Assembly: GCA_033002965.1 (NCBI GenBank)
Contig: JAURVB010014813.1
Span: forward strand, 162,199 to 226,198
Direction of reading: 5' to 3'
DNA: 64,000 bases
DNA from: Piper betle
Lineage: Eukaryota; Streptophyta; Magnoliopsida; Piperales; Piperaceae
This document shows positions 23,916 to 36,130 of the stretch, piece after piece (the first letter of the stretch is position 1; the number at the start of each line of letters is the position of its first letter). The translations under genes were made by a program, and so were the position numbers. The notes under the pieces were generated by a model. That model was not told where the DNA came from, did no database searches, and saw nothing but the letters and a program-made list of their open reading frames with translations.

Positions 23916-24539
23916 TAATTACGATTTGCTATGTATCTTCTAATTATTTTATAATATTTTCTTTCGTTTTCTATTTATAAAATAATTAAATTAGAAGTTT
24001 ATTATTTTTATTATTATAGGTAGAAGTAGAAAATCTAAATTATCTAAAACTAGGTGTTTAACAATTTTTAAGTTAGTAGATTCCTAAAATGAACAAATTG
24101 ATAAGTATTGACTTTTTAATAGATAATAATATATTCATATTTTTAGAATTAGTTATAATATATAAGATTATAATAAACAAATATTTACAATAATACAAAT
24201 CAAGCAATAAAAAAATATTATGGAAAAACTTTAAGTTAAAATATATTATATTGTAAGCATTTAAATTTATGTTAAAATTTATATCACTTAAGAATATTCA
24301 AATACAAGAATAATATATTGCTAAAGATCACATAATGTTGTGCATCACGTGGACAAGTGACTAGTTAAAAGTATTACAAATAAAATATTATAGATAAAAT
24401 TTTTATGTTTTATATTTTAAATAATCAAATTTATGTAAAAGAATAAACAACTTGATAATAATCATTAAATATCCCACATCGCCTGAACAAGTGACTAGTT
24501 ATTTTATATTAATATTTACAATACATGTAGCATGGGTAG
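23916..24539. other. AT-rich flank of the foldback element
   Basis: No gene. It includes a block (about 24000-24060, with AGTAGAAAATCTAAATTATC) that is the inverted counterpart of 17350-17420, so the mobile unit may extend to about 24060. Confidence 0.4.
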
Positions 24540-26480
24540 AATTTATTGTTAAAATTTAGTAAATATTTTAGTTACGATAAGAGAGAATTAGGGGAGGTTT
24601 AGGCGAGATCTTTTAGGGATCAAATTTTTGTAGATTATGGAAAATTTTATAATGGTTATCCTAGATCACCTCAATGAGAGAGAACAAGGTTTGGACGCTA
24701 AATATTTTAGTTACGATGGGAGAGAATTAAGGGAGGCTTAGGTGAGATCTTTTAGAGATCAAATTTTATGTAGATTATGAGAGATTTTTTGTTATCCTAA
24801 ATAACCTCAATCTCTAGAGGATCGTGGAAGAGGTTTGGATGCTAAATAGGCCATCGTCGACATCGTTCCTCTCTTCACCTTTTTTTCCCTCCTCATCGGT
24901 ACTCTTTTATTTTTTCTTCTTCCTCCATACTTTGTTATTTATTTTCCTCCTTATTTGCTTCTTCATCATGTTGCACATTACTGGTTTTGTTATTTTGAAT
25001 TTTCATTATTAGTTGAGATCGTTGTTTTTTTACAATTTTAAGATTTCATGATTCATGGTGTATGTAAATTAATATTGGTATCATATGAATATTGGCTGGT
25101 AATTCTATTTTATTTATTGCATTTATATTTGAGAAATTGGAAATGCCTAATTATAATAGCTTGTTGACCTTTAGATCTTCATGTATAATAAAAATTAAAA
25201 ATAAATCAACAAACTAATTTTTGTGGTTTGGTTTGTATTTTCTTATGTGTCTGGTGAATAGGTTAATATGAGTGTATACAAGAGAAAATTATATTAGGTG
25301 CATATATAATTAAGTAAGTTGGTAATGACATTATAATACTTGTAATATAACTGATTTTTTAATTTAACTAATCCAAGTTTGCTATTAATTAACTAGTTAA
25401 TATTTCTCTTTTTGATTTTAGGCTATGTAAATAAGTATTAACGTTATAAATTAAGATAAGAGGTTTATTTGGAAACAATATGATAATTGATTAACTATAA
25501 TGTTTCATACAATGTATAGTTTAAATTAAGTTTAAATTAATTGTTGTGATATTAGTTGCTCCTTTATATTATATATATAGGACAACCATTGTATGGGTAT
25601 CAAACTTTTAAAATGTTATTTACTAAATAAGACATTAGTTTTGTATCATTTTAATTTATCAACTTATAATTATTTTTTATTATGAGAATGATAAATTAAT
25701 TTTAATAAATGTATAAATTATTATATTTATTTTTAGCCAAATTAATAAGTTATCATGTGGCTTACAATTCTAACTATTGTATATGGTTGATGAAACATAA
25801 ATTAGATTATTAATTCATGAGTTAGAATATAGATAACTTACATATTAATATATTTTAATCATTTAAAGAATTATCATTGGTTTACCCATTTTAATAATTT
25901 GTTTGCTATTATATATGATTAATTATTAATTTATGAACTAATAAATTAATTATTAATTATCTTTTATAAATTCATTGTTTTCCTTAGCGTGTGATATTAT
26001 TTCATGTTGCATTCATTACATTCATTTAGATCTCGTTGAGTAGGATCTAACCTAGTTTTTTTTCCTTAGACTAGAGTCCGCTTTTGCTACCCCCGCATCA
26101 TTTCAGCTGTGTTGTGATTTGAGGTCTGTATAACTACTTGAAATGTTGTATATTCCTTTTTAATATCCATCGTCAGTCTAAGCCCAGATTCGACCAACAT
26201 ACGCTGAGCACAACTAAGCTTAAAGAATTGACTCATTCTGACACAAGGCAGCACTTTTAAAATTATTTGCAAGATAAAATATCTGCCCCATGTCAAAGGA
26301 AGTAACAAGGCACAATGACACAAGACGACTCATTATGCACTTGTGATGCCAAGAGGGTAAGTTAATGACAAATATCAGGTCATGGGCCATGTAGCGTGTG
26401 TGCTCATAAATGAGATAATAACTAAATGGGGCAGCCACCCCTCCTAACATAATTGAAGCTCAGTATAAGCTAATAATCAT
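24540..26480 (+). repeat. Dispersed repeat family, copy B (about 1.9 kb)
   Basis: This copy is related, in opposite orientation, to 37150-38760. Matching ordered blocks include TTGTTAAAATTTAGT..ATATTTTAGTTACGAT at the left end, GGCCATCGTCGACATCG near 24850 (CGATGATGGCC on the other strand near 38545), AACTACTTGAAAT near 26130 and GACGACTCATTATGCAC near 26325. The right part also matches copy A at 18.2-19.96 kb. A tandem duplication of about 139 bp lies at 24561-24838. It has no credible coding frame; probably a non-autonomous transposon or LTR derivative of unknown class. Confidence 0.6.
24561..24838 (+). repeat. Two tandem ~139-bp units inside copy B
   Basis: AAATATTTTAGTTACGAT begins at 24561 and again at 24700. 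Each is followed by GAGAGAATTA.GGGAGG, then GAGATCTTTTAG.GATCAAAT, GTAGATTATG and GGTTTGGA.GCTAAATA. The inverted copy near 38.6-38.75 kb has only one unit, so the duplication is specific to copy B. Confidence 0.7.
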
Positions 26481-28068
26481 TGTGACTTGATAAATATCAT
26501 TAGTGGTGTTACTTAATATAAAATTAAAAATATATATAATTTTTAACTTTCTTCCACCCCGCTACCATCGCCGGCTATTTTCTGTGGCGGACCGCAATGC
26601 CCACCCCCTGTCCTTACAATTCTTTTCCTCTATTCTTTTGTTCCCCGCCACTCTCACTATTTCATTTTTTTGCCGCTTCCTTTTCTCTCGCCTCCGCCAC
26701 TTCTCCTTCTCTTGGATCATTGATTGCTGGTATTAAAGATTGGCTTACCAATTAGATATAAGCTGGTCTTGGTTTGATTGCTTTTATGCTATTTGCTTTT
26801 GTTTGCTGGGGAAGATTTGATTGATTGGCCCAGCATAATTTTTTTTTTTAATGTCATTGCAATGATTTTCATCAGTTTGGTTTACTGAGCTTGTTAGTTA
26901 TCAATTAGAATGTGTGTTTACTTGTTTGATGTTATTCGTACCCTAAAGCCTCTTAGGAACTATTTAATTAAAGAAATTTTTACCAATTCTATGATAATGA
27001 TAGAATTTCTAGAACTAGTTATTGTTTTTTTCAAATATACGACATTTGAAGCTGGTTCTGAAGTTAGATGTTGCAATGATTTGAACAAAGAATCATGCAC
27101 TTTTTCTTTCGTGGTGGGAGTTGGAGATTGTTGAGAGGATGTGAACCTTTGTAGGTAATATATTCCCTCTATGATGAAGAATAATTGTTGGGATTAATTG
27201 TTTGTGCTTTATGTAACGACCCAGCTTAATTGTAAATTGATGGGCTATCATTTCTTCAAACTGGTTAATCGAAGTTGAGGATAGGAAGTAAATCTCCATT
27301 AATATAATGGATCTTAACACAGGAGGTATTAGATGTAGGACTAACTAACTATTTAGAGGATCTTACATCCATCCAGATTAAGGAAATTTCATTCATGAAA
27401 TTCCTTTTTATGACTCTTAACCCTAATTTATATCTAGGCATACCCCCATTATCTAACACGGTCCTAAATTGGCTCTGATACTATTTGTAATGATACGATC
27501 TAAGACAAAATGATGAGTTTAGTCATTTCTTCAAAGTAATTTATTGAAATTGAAAATTTTAAGCACATCTTAACTAATATATTGGATCTTACCTCAGTGG
27601 GTATTGGATGCGGGGCTAACTAACTATTTGGGGCATCTTATACTTTAAGTGTTGTGTGAGTTGATCTTTAATTTGTTTGGTGGATTATTAGTTAATAAGT
27701 ACCTCTTACATTTCAGCTAATTGGATGTCCAAAATGATACCTAAATCTGATATTGCAAATCTTGGTTTTAGGTACTTCATTATAAAGCATTTCCACTCAA
27801 AATGATATGGACGAGTTATGAAATATATTACCATTTCTAGATCAACTTCATGACTGGCCAGCTCTGCTTTTAGCTTTGTTTGTTTTCCTGTATTTTCCAG
27901 CATGCTTAACAACCCCTGATTAATTATTAAATATAAGATTTTCTTGTAATTTTGCATCTTTTCACAATACAATTTTTTTTTCCCTTGAGTTTTATCTGAT
28001 CCTTTAATTCTATGTCTGATCTTCTTTCATTCTGAGATTGTTAATATGAAAATATCCCCTGAATGCAG
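26481..28068. other. Region upstream of the PHD-finger gene, with a possible untranslated first exon
   Basis: A CT-rich, locally GC-rich stretch at about 26550-26725 resembles a plant 5' leader and could be a non-coding first exon of the PHD gene on the plus strand. It is followed by a possible donor (GCTG|GTATTAAAG). I could not identify the ATG exon. The segment 27214-27640 is the first member of a dispersed repeat family listed separately. The remainder is AT-rich without features. Confidence 0.35.
27214..27640 (+). repeat. Dispersed repeat of the TGTAATGACCC..GGGGATGTTACA family, two units
   Basis: Two units of about 130-150 bp share AAATTGATGGGCT / ATGAGTTTAGTCATTTCTTC, TTGAAGATC-like words, AACTAATATATTGGATCTTACC and GGGCTAACTAACTATTT. 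Further members sit at 30.35-30.93 kb (three units, same strand) and 34.08-34.22 kb (one unit, opposite strand). Confidence 0.65.
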
Positions 28069-31000
28069 ATGCAATGTTTGTTCAGAACATTGTCCCTGTG
28101 ATAGCTATTATTCCCGAACCTTTATTTTCTGTCTCAATGTGTGGGAAACAACTTAATTCAGATTGCTCTAATCTTACTGAGGTTGGATGTCAGAAATAAA
28201 ATTGTGAAGAGTATAAAATAGATCTTTGCCTAAAGTATGTTTCCAGTGTTGAGGAAGGAAAAAGAATGTAGTTCATGGAAATGACCTAATTGCAGGGGCA
28301 TCCTCTTCCTCATCGAGAAGCAGGAAAAACTCTGCAGTTTACTATCAGGGCAAGAAAATGTAAGATGTGATATTGAGTGCAGTTCTGCGCGTGCAAACGT
28401 TAGAGAACTACATCTTGAAGATCTATGTGCAGATGGGAAGATGTCTGCACTGGATTCTGATAGTTATCAGAAAAGTAATTTTATTCTGCCAAAAGAACTT
28501 GATGGTGGTGAGAGTTATGAATTTCCTGTGACAAATGACTCCACAAATGCTGCTTCTGGTAAAGGCAACAGTGGTTATTTTTGAATCTTGCAACCCTTTG
28601 AGCTTCATATCTAGGGAGTCTTGATCAGCCAGTGTTTTGTTCCAATAAAAATGTTTCAATTAAAAAGAAGCCTTGGAAATATTTAAAAGTAAATCATATT
28701 TTGAATCCTGTCTGTGTTTTAAGGCTTCAATGATCCTTTATTTTGTTCGGTACTTAATCTTAGGTTAGACATTTTCTCAACAATGCCTTTTTAATGCAGG
28801 TCCAGCAGTTTTAAATTGCTCTGTTGCCGCCTGTCTGCCCAAATCCAAATCCTCTACCTCAAAGCGTCAAAAACAATTTAAGTCAGAACAGCCTAATTGT
28901 GCTGAAGCTGGATGTCTCACATCAAATGATTTTGAGTACTCTTTAAGTGTCAATGAGAATGCAATTCATAAAGTTGACTCAGCTTCTAGGACATGTTGGG
29001 GCTCGTCATTTGTTGGCAATGTACCTCCAAACCCTAATAATGGAAAGCATGACCTTCATTCAAGGAAACAGCATGCACATTGTGATGTTTCTTCTTCAAA
29101 ACTTTCTGGAATTCCTCCTATGAGAGGGCATAATAATGCAGATTCTCAAATCAGCGATTTACAAGGCAAAGACATACGAAGTGTTGAATGCTCATCATCA
29201 AATGTTGTTGCCAATCAGTATAATCCCAAAAAAATTTTGGATAGTTGGGTTGGACCCTCTTCTCTAGCAACTTCTGCTCAAGGTGATGGTGGGGCTGTTA
29301 ATTGCAATGATGCCATTTCTGTTTGTGTCTGTAAAGTGTGCAATAGTTCAGATAGTCCACTGAAAATGCTTGTTTGTGATCACTGTGAAGAAGCATTCCA
29401 TTTATCTTGCTGCATTCCTGAAGTGAAAGATATAAACTTTGATGAATGGTATTGTGAAAATTGTAAAAAGAAGAAGCGAAAGCCGTTATTGGGCATTACC
29501 AAAAGGGGGAATCCCCAAAAATTTTACAAGGGGCATCTGGGTACAAGAAAAAATTGTGGGATGGATCTAGCTTTTTACCTTCTATGTTAGATGACACAGA
29601 ACCATATGATTCTGCTGTGCGTATAGGTGCAGCATTTCAAGCAAAAGTTTCAGAGTGGGCAGGTCCCACCATCAGGTGCATTTTTATACTTGTCTTTTGT
29701 TAGTGACGTACATTGCTATTCTTACTCACACCTTTTATTTTGTCTACGTTTAAAAATAAAAACAAACTGCATGATATTTATTTTGTTGGTTACTTTTGGA
29801 CATGATATTTATTTAAATATTACGACAATGATGGTGATGATGATTAGAGGCACATGCAAGAGTTGATTTTTTTCCTAAATTTAGTTACCTTGATCTTAAT
29901 GTAGTGGGGAACTTTGTTTATAGATGAATTGATGAGCAGGCCATACTTAGTATAGGGACATGGGAGGATTTTTTTACATCCTTGTTACTTGGATCCTTTT
30001 TTTCATTTCCTCTTATCCTTAGCCCATATTTTGTGCAATACAAAAGTATTTATTTTTGAATTGAGCTATAATATAGATAGGATTTGGCTTTGATTTAGGG
30101 AAATCAAGCCTAATCCTATTGATAAAGGTTCCCAACTTGAGGGTTGAATCTCAATTTGGGGAAGGATTTAGCACTACGGGGTTTAGCAGCCCATGTATCC
30201 TATTCTTAAGATAATTGAAAAGTAAATTTGATTCTTTTGCCCAAAAAGATAGATTGCATACCCCTTTATATAGATTCTTTGGTCAAGGTCTTATTAAATG
30301 TGCTTTGGCTAAAACATTTCAGATCTTACATAATATTGACCAAAACGTTAGTGTAAAGGCCCAACCCAATTAGTTTAAGCTGATGGACTTAGTCATCTCT
30401 TCGCAAATGATTAATCAAGTTGAAGATCTTAAAAACATTCCTTTAAATATATTAGATCTTACCCAAGTAAGTATTGAATGTAGGACTAACTTAATTTTTT
30501 GGGGATATTACTGTAATGACCCAATTAGTGCAAATTAATGAGTTTAGTCATCTCTTTTAAAGTAATTAATTAAGTTGAAGATCCTGAACACTTCTCCCCT
30601 AATATATTGGATGTTACCCTATTAGTTATTGGACGTGGGACTTACTTAACTTTTAGGGGATGTTACATTCTACCTACCTTAAGGAAATTCTGTTTTTAGA
30701 ATTCTTTTCTTTTGACATAGCACCATTCATCCAGCACGGTTCCTGGTTCGTTTGGATATTACATGTAAAGGCTTGCTCAATTAGCACAAACTGATGGGCT
30801 TAGTCATCTCTTGAAAAGTGATTAATAAAGTTAAAGTTCTTATACATATCTTGACTAATATATTGAATCTTACCCCAATAGGTATCAAATGTGAGACTAA
30901 TTTAACTTTTGGGGGATATTACAATTAGATTACAAACATTATTCAGAGACTTTTGTTTAGGCCTTATCACTTAGACTGACAATCTACCGAAGATGACTAA

Positions 31001-34000
31001 AGACTAGTGACCTAACATGAGATTATGTGGAATGGTGGATTGATATCCATGTCAATTTTAGGATACAATGAAATAGAAAAGAGGAAGAGTATTAATTGTG
31101 AAATACATGGTTTCGACACCATAATTTTTAGGTAGACATGGGTTTTCTGAAGTCAGTTCTTATCTTTCTGCAAAATTGGCTCCTCCATTAGGCATTATGT
31201 GGATTTGGGTTCTTGTGACATTTGAGTTTGAGATAAAATATATAAATTAGTTCTTGTATGTAGCAATTTTCATCAATGCAAATGTTCTCATGAAAGTGAA
31301 TGTACAATGGTTTATTTGTAGTTTTTGTAGTGCATATACAAAATAATTTTACCATGCATTATTTATTTGTTGATTTTAATATTTCATGACTGTGGTCTTT
31401 ATAGCAGTGACACTAACAGTTATGGTGAAGCTGAAGAATTGAATGTGGTGGATTCTCTCAAATTGCAGGTGAGCCTCATTTTTGTCATGTTATTATTTTT
31501 TTATTAGTTCAATCATCATTCAATGCTTTTTGTGTGTTTGTGCTTTTCTTTATAAAAACCTCCTTTATATCAAGTGTACTGATAACTCAGTGTGGACGAT
31601 GGATGTAGTGTGAATACTTGTGTGATAAACAATTTATCAATATTCTAATATGTGATGTAGTCTATAGTTGAAGTTCATTTTATTCAAGATTGATGGTTCA
31701 CATCATGGTTAATAAGGAGAAAGAAGCCAAAATTTTTTACGTGCCATATTTACTTTAATAAAGTAAATTCTATCAGATTGTTATTCTTCCCGTGCTTATG
31801 GGATAGAATGTTGGACTACAAAATGAAGCAATATTGACAAAATAAGAGTGGTCGAGATGCATATGTTAAGATGGATGTCTGGTAACAGTAGAGGTGTACA
31901 TGTGATAGGGCTCCTGCTCTTAGGCTGACATGAATGTATCAGTTAAGCATTCGGTTTTTGTTTGGGTCAAAATGTTGATGTGTAACTTCTAATGTTAATT
32001 TTTATTGTGTGTTACTGAACTTATTTTGCTTTATACAAGCAGGTAAAGAACCCAAGTGTTTCTGCCAAACAAAAGTCTGTAAGTAATTGGCTACAGTGCA
32101 GGGAAGTAGTGCATGAGAACTCCAAAGATGGTGGAAAAGTAGTTATTTGCGGTAAATGGCGTCGGTAAGTAAAATATTTTTAGTATTAACTTAATTATCT
32201 GATTTTTCACTGCAAGCTGTTTTTTGTTCAAAGATTTGCAGTTTTTTTTAATAATGCTTTATGTTTTCTGAGAATTTATATTTTTCAAATGGTGAAAAAT
32301 ATGTAAAGCTATATTTAATGGTTGGCATTCAATTTGATGCTAATTAATTGAGCCAACCAATTTGGTCTCATGCCAGAAAGATCAGCAACAAAAGCTATCT
32401 TCTTATTTAAGGCAATTGATGGAATAATTTTGGCCCATAGAAAGAATTTATACATTGTGTTTATTCATATTGAACTCAGTAATGATATGTGTGCAAGGGC
32501 TAGTACTTGTGTTAAGTTGGTAACAGGCAAAATAGAAGAATTTTTAGTTAAAGTTGGTTTACATGTCTTCTCTAAGTCTCTTCGTCCTTGTGATGGAAAT
32601 AAGACGAAAATTCGAGACTAGGTAAGAGTACCTTTGTATTGTCAACAAAATCACCCAAAAACTTCAAAAGAGAATATTGCACGAAGTGTCCCTTCAAATA
32701 AAGCTATAATAACTACTACTCTCTAAACTCCAAATAACTTTAAAAAGGACCCTAAATTTAAGATGCTCCTATGCTATATAATGAGTTTTTTTTTATTCTA
32801 GTTAACAGACACATAATCACCTCAAATGCCATATTCTAGGAATATTACTATTATGGTATTACCTGTGTAACACTTACAAAGTTAAACTTTTTATTTATGT
32901 GTTGTGTTTCAAAAGTGCTAGTTTTTACTTTGAAGATGTCCTACACTCTACATCTTAGTATATACTAATATATACTTCTTTGTCCTCATTACAGGGCTCC
33001 TCTTTTTGAAGTTCAAACTGATAACTGGGATTGTTCTTACTCTGTTGTATCGGATCCAATACATTCAGATTGCGCAGTTCCTCAGGTTAGATTTCTTGGG
33101 ATATTCAACCGCTAAATTGATTTTCCCTTTTCACTCTCTTTCTTATAACTGCAACTTTATCTATCTCTATCTTGTTTTTGGGATTAGATAATGTGTTGGG
33201 GAAGAGGATTTTGTTTCTTCTCTCATTTATCTCGTAAGTTTTAGTGTATTTGTTGGTAGAGACCCTCCTACTTGCTAGAAACATGTTAAAATGTTTTGTG
33301 TGATTCCTTTCATATGAACAAGTGTTGCAAGGTTCAAATTATTAGAGGACCAAGGTTTTACCTTTTTAGTTAGAGAGTGGTGAGCATGAGCATCACCATT
33401 CTTAGCTTCTGTGCGCATAAATTCTTTTAATCCGCTCGATTGTATCAAACAGATGAGAGTAATTGAGGCTTTTAATTCACTCATTTTGAAATTCCAATAT
33501 TACCCTCAACCTTTTTGAGCATTGTTGGGGCTTTGGGAAGAAAGGAGGTGACACAGGCCATCTTCGTCTTACCCAACACAGCTGATTGGCCACAAGTGCA
33601 AGCGTATTCGTCTTCCCCAATACCACCAAATCGGCCACATGCTTGTAGAACAAACTTCTTTTTTTCTCCAAATCTCTTTAGATTAAATGATTTGAGAAAG
33701 TATCACAACCCCTTTATAAATATTGCAAACTAGTACTTGGAGAGGTCAATCAATCATGTCCGTTTCCTTGAAGAACATGTTCCGATTAAACATCCACAAA
33801 TTGGCCGACAGCAATTGTATTGGCTGCCCAAATTTCTCGCTTTGGTATGAAGGGCAAAGTCGGGTTCTCTTTGTACACTGTTGATCTGAAATTTAATTGA
33901 ACAGTTAGATGGCGAGTAGCACATATAAAATGGCGAGTAGCACATATAATGTGTGTGAGGTTATGCTGCCAGATCTTTTTGCCTTTTAGTTATGGGACCA

Positions 34001-35230
34001 TAGTTATTGCTTTCTGTATGTTATATTCCTAAGCAGCTACTTAATGATTAAATAGTTATTTAAGATACATCATGTAACATCCCCAAAAGTTAGTCTCTCG
34101 GAGTAAGATCTAATATAGCAGTGGTGATGAGTTGATGATCTTCAACTTGGATAATCACTTTTAAAGAGATGACTAAGCCCATCAATTTGCACTAATTAGG
34201 TCGGGCCATTACACGTCAATTGCCATACAATAATGCATGATTTGGTGATGGTTTTTGGATGCATAGATCATTTGTTAAAAAAAAAAATTCTTTACCTTAT
34301 GATTTCTCTGATAAATACAGTGATTTGGTGGATTTGAGTCATCCTAACCTTTGCAGATTGTATATTAACAACAATCTGAAAATATAATGCTTAATATGAA
34401 CTTAATGTGGTGACAGCCCTATTGTTGAGCTATCTTATCTTCTATGCTTTATCTCTTGCAAATGTTGCTTTTTCTGTAGTTTTTTCAGATGGTAATTTGT
34501 CTATTATTTTGATTATTGTGTATATTCTCTCAATGCTCCTACATTGCCGATCCCAAGCCCAGACAGATTAGGAGGGTTGGCGTAAGTAAGGAAATCTAGA
34601 CATCTAAACTTTACATATGGATCCTATATCCATGATGCTTTTGGGGATAAGGTGGAAGGAGAAGAAGAAGAAGATGACTTCAATTCTTGTGCTAATTTTC
34701 GTGTCAATTTTTTTTACAGGAAATGAGCACCAAGGATGTCATGTTGCACCTGAAATACGTAAAGTTGGTGAGTCTGGAGCTTTTTTGGCAAACATAAGTT
34801 CCCATTTATTGTTGTTACATTTTGATATCTAGTTCTAGTATACTGATTTCATTTGAAGGAATGTCCAGTCTTGCGGGCTTTGAAAGCTTGAAATCAAACA
34901 GTTAAAGAAAGTTTTATTAAAATAATCTTGAACCACATAACAGAAATTGTATTGCAGACGATTCAATGATTTCATCAAACTTAAATTTTCAATCTCAAAT
35001 AAGATAATTGGCAGATCATAACAAAATGGTGTTACCATGAAGCACTTTGCCAGAAGACAAGTCAACTCCTAATTTATGCAATAATGTCTTGTTGGGGCAT
35101 ATGGTGAATCTCTTTTTTCTTTTTCCTTTTTTCTTATGTTCTAATGCTCATTTGCACATCTTTTCAGTTGAAGGGACGATTGGCAAGTAAAAAGCGCAAA
35201 AAATTTGGAGAACAAGATGGTGCCTTGTAG
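28069..35230 (+). CDS. PHD-finger protein, multi-exon, reading frame broken at several points
   Basis: Exons: 28069-28558, 28800-29675, 31408-31468, 32043-32164, 32995-33085, 34720-34767 and 35168-35230 (stop). The second exon encodes a PHD finger: VCKVCNSSDS, LVCDHCEEAFHLSC and EWYCENCKKKK (about 29320-29475), a complete Cys4-His-Cys3 zinc set of the type that reads histone H3 tails. The last exons give ICGKWRRAPLFEVQTDNWDC, then DPIHSDCAVPQE and a basic end (RLASKKRKK) that could be a nuclear signal. Splice phases agree from 28558 to the stop. Lesions: a one-base excess or two-base loss near 28121-28130, an in-frame TAA at 28197, one A missing at 28259-28263, one G missing at 28348-28350 and one G missing at 29530-29533. 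The ATG exon was not found. Chromatin reader is inferred from the domain; I do not assign a subfamily. It may be an intact gene with assembly indels or an early pseudogene. Confidence 0.72.
30356..30930 (+). repeat. Three units of the TGTAATGACCC..GGGGATGTTACA repeat family in a PHD-gene intron
   Basis: Units start near 30356, 30512 and 30768. Each contains a form of GATGGGCTTAGTCATCTCTT, a TTAAGTTGAAGATC block, an AATATATTGGATCTTACC block and a TAACTTTTGGGGGATATTAC end. The unit ends (TGTAATGACCC and GGGGATGTTACA) resemble short inverted termini. Non-coding. Confidence 0.7.
31788..31893 (+). mobile_element. LINE reverse-transcriptase C-terminal fragment
   Basis: Translation gives YGIECWTTK, a stop (TGA), then SNIDKIRVVEMHMLRWMSGN. 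This is the well-known end of plant LINE reverse transcriptases (YG.ECW...K.H.....VAEMRMLRWM.G). The in-frame stop and short length show a dead fragment, sitting in the intron between 31468 and 32043 of the PHD gene and sense to it. Confidence 0.75.
34077..34216 (-). repeat. One inverted unit of the TGTAATGACCC..GGGGATGTTACA family
   Basis: On the plus strand it reads TGTAACATCCCCAAAAGTTA through AGAGATGACTAAGCCCATCA to GGCCATTACAC, the reverse complement of the units at 27.2 and 30.4-30.9 kb. It is in the intron 33086-34719 of the PHD gene. Confidence 0.65.
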
Positions 35231-35529
35231 ATAAAAAGAGGCATGAGGTCAGGGATGATTTCTATTTTTGCCAACTAATGCAATTTGATCGTCGATTTCA
35301 TGTTGGAATGTTGCTTATAGTCATGCTCATCCTGCTTGGATTTGCTGTCCGCCCACCATTGTATACTAGTGATTTTGTTTCATTTTTTTTAATTTTTGTT
35401 TTAGTTTTTTGTTTTTTGTTTTTTGACTGTTCATGGTGGGCGATAGTTTTGATTCGTTTTCTTTCAAAATGTTTTAGTTTCTCGGTTTGTCATCAATTTT
35501 GTTTTGTATTATTACAACAATAGAAGACG

Positions 35530-36130
35530 TTTAACCTCAAGAATTGACGGAGTTGTAATGGCGATTTTGCTCCTCGTAAGTGGACACTAAAAAGAAGTTT
35601 TTTAGTTTGTAAACAAAAGAAGGATGTTTGCAACATTTTTTTTTGAAAAAAAAATGAAGATGGTCTTTGCTTGTGGTGGCAATATTCAATTTTTTTAAAA
35701 AACTTAACCACAGTAAACGGTTGCAAAATTTAACCATGGGATTGGCCATCGCTCACGGTGGTAGTTGTCAAAAAAAAATTTTGTTAAAAAAGAATACAGA
35801 GGATAGTCACCACTTGTAGTGGCAATATTCAATTTTTTTAAAAAACTTAGTCATGGTTTTGTCGCTATTTAGTAGTGGAAAAATTTAACCACAAGAATAG
35901 TCATTGCAAGTGGTAGTCGTTGCCATTTTGTTTAAATAAATATATGGCTAGCCACCGCTTGTGGTGATAATATTCAATTTTGCTATAAAAAAAGCCACTA
36001 CTTTGCCACTAGCAATGGCAAAATATAATCACGGGCGTAGCTAATGGTGGCTGTTGTAAAAAATCCTTTTTTTAAAAAAAGAAGGATAGAAATCGCTTGC
36101 AGCGGTAATATTTAATTAGTTTTTTTTTAA
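35530..36130 (+). repeat. Degenerate tandem repeats with GTGGCAATATTCAATTTTTTT units
   Basis: A core of about 20-25 bases (GTGGCAATATTCAATTTTTT plus AAAAAACTTA) recurs near 35677, 35818, 35963 and 36098, spaced 135-145 bp. Each core is accompanied by CCACAAG/CATCGCTCACGGTGG-like words. The alternation of CCAC and GTGG motifs resembles the subterminal region of a CACTA-type element, but no terminus was found. Non-coding. Confidence 0.5.

Noticed and set aside
26503..26736. 77-residue frame before the PHD gene
   Set aside because: More likely an untranslated CT-rich leader than a protein; no motif.
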